A stretch of DNA of 6,109 nucleotides from an uncultured Candidatus Saccharibacteria bacterium (lineage in GTDB: Bacteria > Patescibacteriota > Saccharimonadia > Saccharimonadales > Saccharimonadaceae). Below the pieces are notes generated by a model that was not told where the DNA came from, ran no database searches, and saw nothing but the letters and a program-made list of their open reading frames with translations. Made by a program: the position numbers and the translations under genes. Where the stretch lies: contig CALHZJ010000109.1 of NCBI GenBank assembly GCA_938041005.1, forward strand, positions 1 to 6,109. Reading direction: 5' to 3'. Every line of letters starts with the position of its first letter. Position 1 is the stretch's first letter. Positions 1 to 4,908 of this stretch are shown in pieces.

Positions 1-60
1 GTAACTAATTTTAATGACACAATCCGTTTCACACTCCAAATCGTGGGCGGATGAGGCAAA

Positions 61-65
61 AGGAG
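61..65 (+). promoter_or_regulatory. Ribosome binding site of rpsB
   Basis: AGGAG lies 6 bases before ATG 72. It decides the start: the upstream in-frame ATG at 51 has no purine-rich site before it and would itself place this motif inside the coding region. Confidence 0.85.
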
Positions 66-71
66 AAGAGA

Positions 72-800
72 ATGTCTGTAAAGGTAGACATTAAGGCTTT
101 GCTGGAGTCAGGTGTTCATTTTGGACACAAAACCAGCCGCTGGCACCCAAAGATGGCGCCATATATTCACAGTAAGCGTCAGGATAGTCACATTATTGAC
201 TTGACTAAGACTGTTGAAGCTTTGGACAAGGCTTTGCCGGAATTGACAAAGATTGCTGCATCAGGCCGTAAGGTTCTGTTTGTTGGCACCAAGAAACAAG
301 CCAAAGATGTTGTTCGTGAAGCAGCTGAAAAAATCAACCAGCCATACGTAGTTGAGCGCTGGATTGGTGGTATGTTGACTAACGGTTCAACTATTGCTCA
401 GCAAATTAAGAAGCTGAAGAATCTTGAAAAGCGAATGGCTTCAGGTGACTTGGAGAAGCGTTATAATAAGCTTGAAGTGCAGCGTTTTCAAGAGGAAATC
501 GACAGCTTGAATATGAAATATGGCGGCATCAAGGATTTGATGGGCAAGCCAGGCGCTGTTGTTGTAGTTGACGCATTGACCGACGCAAATGCAGTTCGTG
601 AGGCTCAAACTTTGGGTGTGCCAGTATTTGCGATTGTTGACACCAACGTTAACCCAACAGGAATTGATTACGTAATTCCAGGTAATGACGACGCTGTTAA
701 GGGTATTCAATTGCTATTAGACTACTTCACTGCGGCTGTTGCTGAAGGCGCAGGTAGTGTAAAGGCTGAAGAAAAACCAGCTAAAAAAGAGGAGAAATAG
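72..800 (+). CDS. rpsB: 30S ribosomal protein S2
   Basis: Ribosomal protein S2 of the small subunit, 242 residues, a full-length member of the family. Seen: the N-terminal signature around residues 10-31 (LLESGVHFGHK, then WHPKMAPYI), HIIDLTKT at 40-47, FVGTKKQA at 70-77, RWIGGMLTN at 96-104 and the C-terminal signature VDTNxxPxxIDYVIPGNDDA at 189-208. The tail after about 222 is Ala/Lys/Glu-rich and probably disordered. I start at ATG 72 and not at the in-frame ATG 51, because AGGAG at 61-65 is ideally spaced for 72 and SVKVDIKALLESG matches the family N-terminus. The gene is followed one base later by tsf, the classic rpsB-tsf pair, which implies one transcript. Its promoter was not identified within the 71 bases available upstream. 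In the family, S2 sits at the head/body junction of the 30S subunit and is needed for S1 recruitment where S1 exists. Identification is very secure. Confidence 0.98.
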   Translation: MSVKVDIKALLESGVHFGHKTSRWHPKMAPYIHSKRQDSHIIDLTKTVEALDKALPELTKIAASGRKVLFVGTKKQAKDVVREAAEKINQPYVVERWIGGMLTNGSTIAQQIKKLKNLEKRMASGDLEKRYNKLEVQRFQEEIDSLNMKYGGIKDLMGKPGAVVVVDALTDANAVREAQTLGVPVFAIVDTNVNPTGIDYVIPGNDDAVKGIQLLLDYFTAAVAEGAGSVKAEEKPAKKEEK

Positions 801-801
801 G

Positions 802-1398
802 ATGGGCGTTTCTGTTGACGATATTAAAAAATTGCGCGAATTGACCGGCGTAGGCTTGACTGACGCTAAGAAAGCTTTGGTTGAAGCTGATGGCGATTTC
901 GATAAAGCTTTGGAAGCTATGCGCAAAAAAGGCTTGACGAAAGCTGAAAAGAAGGGCGATCGTGAAGCTCGTGAAGGTTTGATCGAAAGCTACGTTCACT
1001 CTGGTCGAATCGGCGTTATCGTTGAGGTAAACTGTGAAACCGACTTCGTGGCTCGACTTGACGACTTTAAGACGTTGGCGCACGAAATTGCTATGCAAAT
1101 TGCAGCGATGAGTCCAAAGTATGTTTCTGAAGCTGACATTCCAGCAGAGGAAATGGAGCGCGTTAAAGCTGAGCTTATGGCGAGCGAATCTTTGGCAAGC
1201 AAGCCTGAAGAAATGCGCGAGAAGATCGTTGAAGGTCAATTGAAGAAGCATTTTGCTGAGCAGGTTCTTATGAGCCAGGCGTACATTTTGGACGACTCTA
1301 AGACTGTTGAGCAACACATTAAGGAAGCGATTGCGAAATTAGGTGAGAACATCGTAGTTCGTCAATTCAAGCGAATTGAGCTGGGCGTAAGCGAATAA
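802..1398 (+). CDS. tsf: Translation elongation factor Ts, short form
   Basis: EF-Ts, the cytoplasmic nucleotide-exchange factor that recycles EF-Tu-GDP to EF-Tu-GTP. Seen: an N-terminal UBA-like domain (about residues 4-45) with LRELTGVGLTDAKKAL and a D(F)DKALEAMRKKG segment; a basic linker; then the core domain with VNCETDFVAR. The hallmark TDFV is at 80-83; its Asp-Phe pair is the EF-Tu-contacting, Mg-displacing element of the family. The C-terminus VRQFKRIELGV fits the family end. At 198 residues it is a short form like that of Thermus (about 196) and lacks the second core repeat and coiled-coil insert of the 283-residue E. coli protein. The start ATG 802 has AGGAG at 790-794 and lies one base after the rpsB stop. 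An intrinsic terminator follows directly, so the rpsB-tsf unit ends here; pyrH does not follow as it does in many bacteria. Confidence 0.98.
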   Translation: MGVSVDDIKKLRELTGVGLTDAKKALVEADGDFDKALEAMRKKGLTKAEKKGDREAREGLIESYVHSGRIGVIVEVNCETDFVARLDDFKTLAHEIAMQIAAMSPKYVSEADIPAEEMERVKAELMASESLASKPEEMREKIVEGQLKKHFAEQVLMSQAYILDDSKTVEQHIKEAIAKLGENIVVRQFKRIELGVSE

Positions 1399-1427
1399 TT
1401 CCTAGTTTAGAAAATTGCTCTGGAAAG

Positions 1428-1460
1428 AAATCGGCTGTAATAATGCGGCCGATTTTTATT
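1428..1460 (+). terminator. Intrinsic terminator of rpsB-tsf
   Basis: A perfect 8-bp stem AAATCGGC (1428-1435) with GCCGATTT (1448-1455), extendable by a T-G wobble and a G-C pair to 10 bp with an 8-base loop, is followed by a T-run (TTTTTATT). It sits 30 bases after the tsf stop. The tail runs straight into the operator-like element of the next gene. Confidence 0.9.
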
Positions 1461-1494
1461 GTGTCAATATTTACCACAAGTATATTGACAATAT
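1457..1494 (+). promoter_or_regulatory. Operator-like palindromes overlapping the -35 box
   Basis: TGTCAATAT (1462-1470) and ATATTGACA (1482-1490) form a perfect 9-bp inverted repeat with 11 bases between arms; arm centres are 20 bp apart, about two helical turns. The right arm also belongs to a 13-base palindrome ATATTG-A-CAATAT (1482-1494), and the left arm to a looser TATTG-TGT-CAATA (1457-1469). The -35 box TTGACA (1485-1490) lies inside the right site. This geometry is what a dimeric repressor operator would show. No regulator gene lies in the window, and the AT-rich setting makes part of the symmetry possible by chance. Confidence 0.5.
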
Positions 1495-1513
1495 CGCAAA
1501 TATGTGCTAGTAT
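1485..1513 (+). promoter_or_regulatory. Sigma70-type promoter of the coiled-coil gene
   Basis: A consensus -35 TTGACA (1485-1490), a 17-base spacer and -10 TAGTAT (1508-1513) preceded by an extended -10 TG (1505-1506). The expected transcription start is near 1520, giving a leader of about 38 bases. It lies just after the tsf terminator, so the downstream gene has its own transcription unit. Confidence 0.85.
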
Positions 1514-1548
1514 GGTTACATATCAAAAATGATAGTAAAAACAAAAAA

Positions 1549-1552
1549 AGGA
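1549..1552 (+). promoter_or_regulatory. Ribosome binding site of the coiled-coil gene
   Basis: AGGA after a run of seven A, 5 bases before ATG 1558. It fixes the start: the in-frame GTG at 1504 lies within the promoter, upstream of the expected transcription start, and cannot be used. Confidence 0.75.
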
Positions 1553-1557
1553 AAGAT

Positions 1558-2787
1558 ATGAGCGAAACACCAAGCCGAAAACAAGGTTCTTCTCGGGAAG
1601 TTACATGGGACGTAGTAGCAGCTGCTGGAGAGGCTCTTGAGCGTGAAGCAGAAGCGACTGCGGAGCAAAATCAAGGCGAAAATACACCTGCGGAGCAAGA
1701 TTCAGGCGAAACTCAGGTGAATGTTAATTACGGGCGCAAAGCTTATGGGGAGACGACACAATATCCGACTACGGAGTTACAGAAGAAAACGCGCGATGAG
1801 CGTATTGCTGATGGCCAAGAGAAAGTTGCTGCGCTGAAGAATAAGGCTAAAGAAGGTCTTGGTCGCGTATGGAAGGGTTTGAAAGATAGTTTTTATATTG
1901 GCGTGAGTCGGGGTTCTGAATTACCTGGACAGATTGCTGAAGGAGCTGGACGCGCTAAGGAACAAATAGGCAATACTTTGTCTGAAGCAAAGAATAAGGC
2001 TGCGGAATTGTTTGCGGGCGGTCGAGAGTTTATTCTTCAGAAAGCCTCAGAAGCCCGTACGCGAAAAGAAGAAAGGCAAAAAGCTCGTCAAGAACGTAAG
2101 GAAGCTCGGGCTAAGGCTAAAGAACAGCGCGAGTTGGATAGGCAGAAATATAACGAAGCGCGAGAGCAGGATAAGGCAGACAATGAGGCTGACAAGTCGA
2201 CAATTGATAGCAATAAAGAGACTGTAAAAAACTCTAAGCAAGAGCAAAAAGAGGCTGCCGCCAAGCTGGAAGAATTAGAAAAGATACGACGAGAGGCGGA
2301 AGAGGAGGCTAAGAAAGCTGCCGCTGAGTATGACGCCGCAAAGAAGGCATTTGAAGCTGATCAAACGAATGAGAAGTTGCGCTTGGAGGCTGATAAAAAG
2401 CGTAATCTGGCTGAGGCTGCCGCAGTGGATTTGAAGCTTGCTGAACTTGATGTTAGTGAGCAGAAGAGTAAGATTGATTCTGCCGAGGAAGAAATTGATA
2501 AGGCTAAGAGTGAAATAGATAAAGCTAAGGAAGCTATGAAGGAGCGTGCAGAAAAAGCCCGGGAACGTAAGAACGCACGACGACAAACTCGCAGAGAGGC
2601 TTTCGGCGACAAATGGGAATCTGCCAAAGATAAGTTGGCGCGGGTTGGCAAGAGCGCGAACTGGATGCTGAATCTTGGCAGAAGGGCTGTTGCGGGAGCT
2701 GGTAGGGCTGTCGGTAGGGCTGCTAGGGCGGTCGCCAACAAACTTGACCCAGTTGAGGCAAATAGCGAATCAAGCAACGGTAAATAA
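1558..2787 (+). CDS. Highly charged coiled-coil protein of unknown function
   Basis: I do not recognise this 409-residue protein. Seen, in order: an acidic, low-complexity N-terminus (1-75) with a 10-residue tandem repeat at 35-54; a mixed helical segment (76-155) with the few aromatics (VWKGLKDSFYIG at 104-115); a 194-residue stretch (156-349) with no Gly or Pro, dominated by Lys, Glu, Ala, Arg and Asp, which must be a long helix or coiled coil, first strongly basic (165-195), later with heptads such as EIDKAKS/EIDKAKE (312-325); then a basic C-terminal segment (about 326-396) ending in an Ala/Gly/Arg amphipathic stretch (GRAVGRAARAV at 382-392) and an acidic tail. No Cys, no signal peptide and no true membrane span are visible, so a cytoplasmic location is likely. 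The basic parts could touch nucleic acid, ribosome or membrane surface; this is inference. It has its own promoter and shares its transcript, or at least its direction, with the small acidic gene 41 bases downstream. It could be a cytoskeletal or scaffold protein, a nucleoid-associated protein or a stress-type protein; none can be chosen from sequence. Confidence 0.85.
   Translation: MSETPSRKQGSSREVTWDVVAAAGEALEREAEATAEQNQGENTPAEQDSGETQVNVNYGRKAYGETTQYPTTELQKKTRDERIADGQEKVAALKNKAKEGLGRVWKGLKDSFYIGVSRGSELPGQIAEGAGRAKEQIGNTLSEAKNKAAELFAGGREFILQKASEARTRKEERQKARQERKEARAKAKEQRELDRQKYNEAREQDKADNEADKSTIDSNKETVKNSKQEQKEAAAKLEELEKIRREAEEEAKKAAAEYDAAKKAFEADQTNEKLRLEADKKRNLAEAAAVDLKLAELDVSEQKSKIDSAEEEIDKAKSEIDKAKEAMKERAEKARERKNARRQTRREAFGDKWESAKDKLARVGKSANWMLNLGRRAVAGAGRAVGRAARAVANKLDPVEANSESSNGK
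1660..1719 (+). repeat. 30-base in-frame tandem repeat, two copies
   Basis: Copies at 1660-1689 and 1690-1719 share GCGGAGCAA and CAGGCGAAA-like blocks and encode AEQNQGENTP and AEQDSGETQV (residues 35-54). A whole number of codons keeps the frame, so copy number could change without breaking the protein. Confidence 0.7.
2491..2532 (+). repeat. 21-base repeat coding two identical coiled-coil heptads
   Basis: Codons 312-318 and 319-325 encode EIDKAKS and EIDKAKE. The DNA copies differ at synonymous positions (GAA-ATT-GAT-AAG versus GAA-ATA-GAT-AAA), so the heptad has been held at protein level rather than being a fresh duplication. Confidence 0.6.
2701..2724 (+). repeat. 12-base direct repeat in the basic C-terminus
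   Basis: GGTAGGGCTGTC (2701-2712) and GGTAGGGCTGCT (2713-2724), 10 of 12 bases identical, encode GRAV and GRAA. A related AGGGCGGTC follows. The near-identical DNA suggests a recent slippage duplication that lengthened the Arg/Ala/Gly helix. Confidence 0.6.
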
Positions 2788-2793
2788 GCATAA

Positions 2794-2822
2794 TTGATAA
2801 TAAAACATAAAAAGGATATTAT
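2794..2822 (+). promoter_or_regulatory. Possible promoter giving a leaderless transcript
   Basis: TTGATA (2794-2799), exactly 17 bases, then TATTAT (2817-2822). The expected start point, 7 bases after the -10, is base 2829, the A of the ATG of the next gene. There is no terminator after the upstream gene, so read-through is an alternative; the region is very AT-rich, so chance matches are possible. Confidence 0.4.
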
Positions 2823-2828
2823 AAAATC

Positions 2829-3164
2829 ATGAATAACGACCAAACCCAATTAAACATTCGAGTAACAATAGTCACCAAGGCACAGCTGAATTCAATCGGC
2901 ATCAATCTACCAGAAGATCAGATGCAAGCGCTGATTCAGCACGTAGAAGATACGATCAATAGCCAAATTGGCGAAGAAATCGTTGAATCTCTGGATGATG
3001 AGCAGCTGAAAGAATTGGTGCAGATGCAGGACAATGACGCGCCAGCTGAAGAAATTGACGCATGGATTCGTGCACGAGTTCCAGAATATGATGAGATCAT
3101 TGAAGATAACGTAGCGATTGTCCTGGGTGAATTAGCTAATAATTCCGATGCGATTCAAGCATAA
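2829..3164 (+). CDS. Small acidic protein, DUF5663-like
   Basis: A 111-residue protein with about 24 Asp/Glu and only 5 Lys/Arg, hence strongly acidic. Seen: an N-terminal beta-like stretch (LNIRVTIV, 8-15), then LNSIGINLPEDQMQALIQHV (20-39), a helical middle (40-67), an acidic loop and a C-terminal helix (about 86-104). The pattern of a short LP-D/E helix followed by an I-G-E-E-I-x-E-S-L-D-D-E-Q-L-x-E-L core recalls the DUF5663 family that I associate with Candidate Phyla Radiation genomes; this is from memory and needs a profile search. No catalytic motif, signal peptide or membrane span is visible. ATG 2829 is the only good start; the nearest purine-rich site, AAGGA at 2812-2816, is 12 bases away, longer than usual. 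It follows the coiled-coil gene by 41 bases on the same strand and ends before a strong terminator. Function unknown; a partner or chaperone role for the coiled-coil protein is only a guess. Confidence 0.85.
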   Translation: MNNDQTQLNIRVTIVTKAQLNSIGINLPEDQMQALIQHVEDTINSQIGEEIVESLDDEQLKELVQMQDNDAPAEEIDAWIRARVPEYDEIIEDNVAIVLGELANNSDAIQA

Positions 3165-3181
3165 ATAAGCCTAGGAAAAAT

Positions 3182-3212
3182 AAATCCGCCTTCACATGAG
3201 AGGGCGGATTTT
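3182..3212. terminator. Bidirectional intrinsic terminator between convergent genes
   Basis: AAATCCGCC (3182-3190) pairs perfectly with GGCGGATTT (3203-3211); three more pairs (TTC with GAG, one of them a wobble) leave a 6-base loop ACATGA. On the plus strand it ends in TTTTATT; on the minus strand the same hairpin is followed by TTTATTTTT. It serves both the acidic gene (plus) and recF (minus). Its outermost bases reach the recF stop codon at 3211-3213. Confidence 0.9.
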
Positions 3213-4263
3213 ATTGTGTGGAGATTATTGAGCAGCCGTCTTTTTGGTGGCGCGCATCTGTCGTGGTGACGATGAATTGATGATTTTGGATGGTTTCCTG
3301 AAGAAGTTTTTCGCGAGTGGCGTCCAGCTCCGAGAAAACGTCGTCCAGTAGAATTAGTGGTCGAGATTGGCTGACTTCTGTTTGAAGTTCTAGTTCTAAT
3401 AATTTGAACGCCAGCATAATGGTTCGCATTTCGCCGCGTGAAGCAACTTTAATGGCGGGCTGATTATGGAGGAAAATTGTGAAATCTTCACGGTGTGGGC
3501 CAGCCGAAGTGAATCCCGTAGCCATTTCATATTCGCGGGATTTTCCTAGGCGATTGAGTAGGGCTTGGTCGTAATTTTCCAGAGGTACAATAGCTCCATA
3601 TTCGATGGATAATTGCGTATCTTTTCCTGCCAAAGATTCGTATAAATTTTTTATGCGAGGTTCGTTTATCTGGAGAAACTTGGCTCGTTTTTGGGCAATG
3701 TTGGTCGCGTATTGGACAAATTTTATATCCCAAGCAAACAGGTTGTCGCGCCAAATTGATGAGTCTTCTTGGTGGGATTTTAAGAGTTCGTTGCGCTGTA
3801 AAAGAGTGCGATTAAAAGCTCTTAAATCTGTGTCGTATTTGGGGTCAAGTCGGGCAATTAAGCCATCCAGAAAGTCACGTCGTCGGGATGGTGAAGAGGA
3901 AATTAATCTTAGTTCGCTTGGCTCAAACAAAACGACAGGCAAGCGGTTTTTTCTGGTTAAGACCTTTGATTTATTGTCATTGATGATGAATTCTTTGTTG
4001 ATTTTTCCGGAAATTGAGTCTAGCTTAATGCGTCGCTCGCCGAAATCGCCCTCCAGGTGAATAATTGTTTGCGGAGTGTTCAGCGTCATACAATCGCTGA
4101 GGCTGCCTCGAAAACTACTGCCGCGCAGCGCCACATAAACCGCCTCGAGCAGATTCGTCTTGCCGGTGCCATTCGGTCCAACGATTACCGTCCCAGAATT
4201 GCTAAAAGTCGCTTCGTGCAGATGATAAGACCGAAAATTGTATAGCTTAATCTTAGAAATCAC
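3211..4263 (-). CDS. recF: DNA replication and repair protein RecF
   Basis: RecF, an SMC-like ATPase that binds gapped DNA and with RecO/RecR loads RecA at single-strand gaps. The protein is 350 residues, of normal family length. Seen: ISKIKLYNFRSYH (2-14), the family N-terminus; Walker A GPNGTGKT at 29-36; FEPSELRLISSSPSRRRDFLD in the middle region; the SAGPHREDF motif; the ABC signature SRGEMRT at 275-281; Walker B LILLDD at 303-308 followed by the D-loop FSELD. All ATPase elements are intact. I start at GTG 4263, which places the family N-terminus correctly; an open frame continues upstream to 4446 but lies antisense to frr and looks unlike RecF. There is no Shine-Dalgarno before the GTG; a TATAAT box ends 7 bases upstream, so the message is probably leaderless. 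The gene stands alone, convergent with the acidic gene and divergent from frr, away from the usual dnaA-dnaN-recF cluster as far as this window shows. Confidence 0.96.
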   Translation of the reverse strand: MISKIKLYNFRSYHLHEATFSNSGTVIVGPNGTGKTNLLEAVYVALRGSSFRGSLSDCMTLNTPQTIIHLEGDFGERRIKLDSISGKINKEFIINDNKSKVLTRKNRLPVVLFEPSELRLISSSPSRRRDFLDGLIARLDPKYDTDLRAFNRTLLQRNELLKSHQEDSSIWRDNLFAWDIKFVQYATNIAQKRAKFLQINEPRIKNLYESLAGKDTQLSIEYGAIVPLENYDQALLNRLGKSREYEMATGFTSAGPHREDFTIFLHNQPAIKVASRGEMRTIMLAFKLLELELQTEVSQSRPLILLDDVFSELDATREKLLQETIQNHQFIVTTTDARHQKDGCSIISTQ

Positions 4264-4269
4264 TCTGTT

Positions 4270-4278
4270 ATTATAGCA
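4270..4278 (-). promoter_or_regulatory. Extended -10 promoter of recF
   Basis: On the minus strand TGC-TATAAT (4278 down to 4270) is a consensus extended -10; no convincing -35 lies 16-18 bases upstream, which extended -10 promoters can do without. Start of transcription at +7 after the box falls on base 4263, the G of the GTG start codon. Confidence 0.75.
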
Positions 4279-4286
4279 CGGGGTGC
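4276..4286. repeat. Short inverted repeat in the recF/frr divergent promoter region
   Basis: GCAC (4276-4279), GGG, GTGC (4283-4286), directly abutting the recF -10 box. With arms of only 4 bp this could be a regulator half-site pair or chance. Confidence 0.25.
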
Positions 4287-4299
4287 GAGGCAAAATTAG

Positions 4300-4328
4300 C
4301 AGACAAGACGCTTGAAGTTTGATATAAT
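4300..4328 (+). promoter_or_regulatory. Promoter of the frr-uppS operon
   Basis: Consensus -10 TATAAT (4323-4328) with extended -10 TG at 4320-4321 and, 17 bases upstream, CAGACA (4300-4305), which keeps the GACA half of the -35 consensus. Expected start near 4335, giving a leader of about 19 bases. It is back-to-back with the recF promoter, the two -10 boxes about 50 bp apart. Confidence 0.8.
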
Positions 4329-4344
4329 AACGGATAGATAAATT

Positions 4345-4350
4345 GGAGGA
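4345..4350 (+). promoter_or_regulatory. Ribosome binding site of frr
   Basis: GGAGGA, close to the anti-Shine-Dalgarno complement, 3 bases before ATG 4354. It shows that this organism uses strong Shine-Dalgarno sites for some genes, in contrast to recF and possibly the acidic gene. Confidence 0.85.
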
Positions 4351-4353
4351 AAT

Positions 4354-4908
4354 ATGTTCGACACAAACCCTTATGAAGAAAAAATGAATGCAGCGTTTAG
4401 CTTTTTTCAAGATGAATTGAAGAAGGTGCGAACGGGCAGAGCGCACGCTGGGATGCTCGACGGCGTTATGGTTGAGGCTTACGGCTCAAAAATGCCGCTT
4501 AATCAGGTTGCAAACGTAACTGCTCCAGAGGCACAAATGTTGTTAGTTACACCATTTGACCCGAGTAATATTACAGCAATTTCTTCTGCAATTCGCGATA
4601 ATCAAAGTCTAGGTTTTAATCCGTCTGACGATGGGCGAGTGGTTCGCGTTCCAGTTCCAGCTTTGACCGAAGAGCGCCGCCACCAACTGGTGAAACAGGT
4701 TAGCGAGAAGGTTGAGGAGGCTCGAATTGCGATGCGAAATATTCGTCAGGATGCATTAAAGGATGCTAAGCGAATGAAGGACAATAAAGAGCTGAGCGAA
4801 GACGATTTGAAGCGTGTAGAGAAAGAAATTGACGGCTTAATGAGTAAGATGCAAACGCAAATTGACGAGGCGTTTAAGGCGAAAGAAAAGGACGTCTTGA
4901 CTGTTTAA
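4354..4908 (+). CDS. frr: Ribosome recycling factor
   Basis: RRF, which with EF-G splits the post-termination ribosome for the next round of translation. The 184 residues match the usual 185. Seen: KVRTGRA at 24-30, the first strand of the three-helix bundle hinge region; VTAPEAQMLLVTPFDPSNI (55-73); IRDNQSLGFNPSDDGRVVRVPVP, the domain II beta-barrel; LTEERRHQLVK at 104-114; ARIAMRNIRQDA at 123-134, whose conserved arginines (128 and 131) are important in the family; a C-terminal helix ending near residue 180. First gene of a four-gene operon with its own promoter. The stop TAA at 4906-4908 overlaps the ATG of the next gene by one base (TAATG). In many bacteria frr follows pyrH; here pyrH is absent and recF lies upstream in the opposite direction. 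Confidence 0.98.
   Translation: MFDTNPYEEKMNAAFSFFQDELKKVRTGRAHAGMLDGVMVEAYGSKMPLNQVANVTAPEAQMLLVTPFDPSNITAISSAIRDNQSLGFNPSDDGRVVRVPVPALTEERRHQLVKQVSEKVEEARIAMRNIRQDALKDAKRMKDNKELSEDDLKRVEKEIDGLMSKMQTQIDEAFKAKEKDVLTV

Noticed and set aside
10..15. TTTAAT as a -10 box for rpsB
   Set aside because: Any -35 would lie outside the window and the match is common in AT-rich DNA; not enough to call.
51..71. Upstream ATG 51 as the start of rpsB
   Set aside because: No ribosome binding site precedes it, the AGGAG lies downstream of it, and the extra seven residues do not fit S2.
781..1317. 178-codon minus-strand open frame antisense to tsf
   Set aside because: Shadow of a highly conserved gene; no recognisable domain or start signals.
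802..1398. tsf as a truncated gene because it is much shorter than in E. coli
   Set aside because: Short EF-Ts forms of about 196-200 residues are normal in several phyla, and the C-terminus matches the family end.
1504..1557. GTG 1504 as start of the coiled-coil gene
   Set aside because: It overlaps the extended -10 element, upstream of the expected transcription start.
2361..2849. 162-codon minus-strand open frame antisense to the coiled-coil gene, and similar frames nearby
   Set aside because: The Ser/Leu/Phe-rich composition is the mirror of Lys/Glu/Ala codons; no ribosome binding site and no family resemblance.
3211..4263. Signature SRGEMRT of RecF as an abnormal ABC signature
   Set aside because: SRGE-type signatures occur in other RecF proteins as I recall, and Walker A, Walker B and D-loop are intact.
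4264..4446. Longer RecF reading from 4446
   Set aside because: The added 61 residues are antisense to frr and its promoter and unlike any RecF; the family N-terminus begins at GTG 4263.
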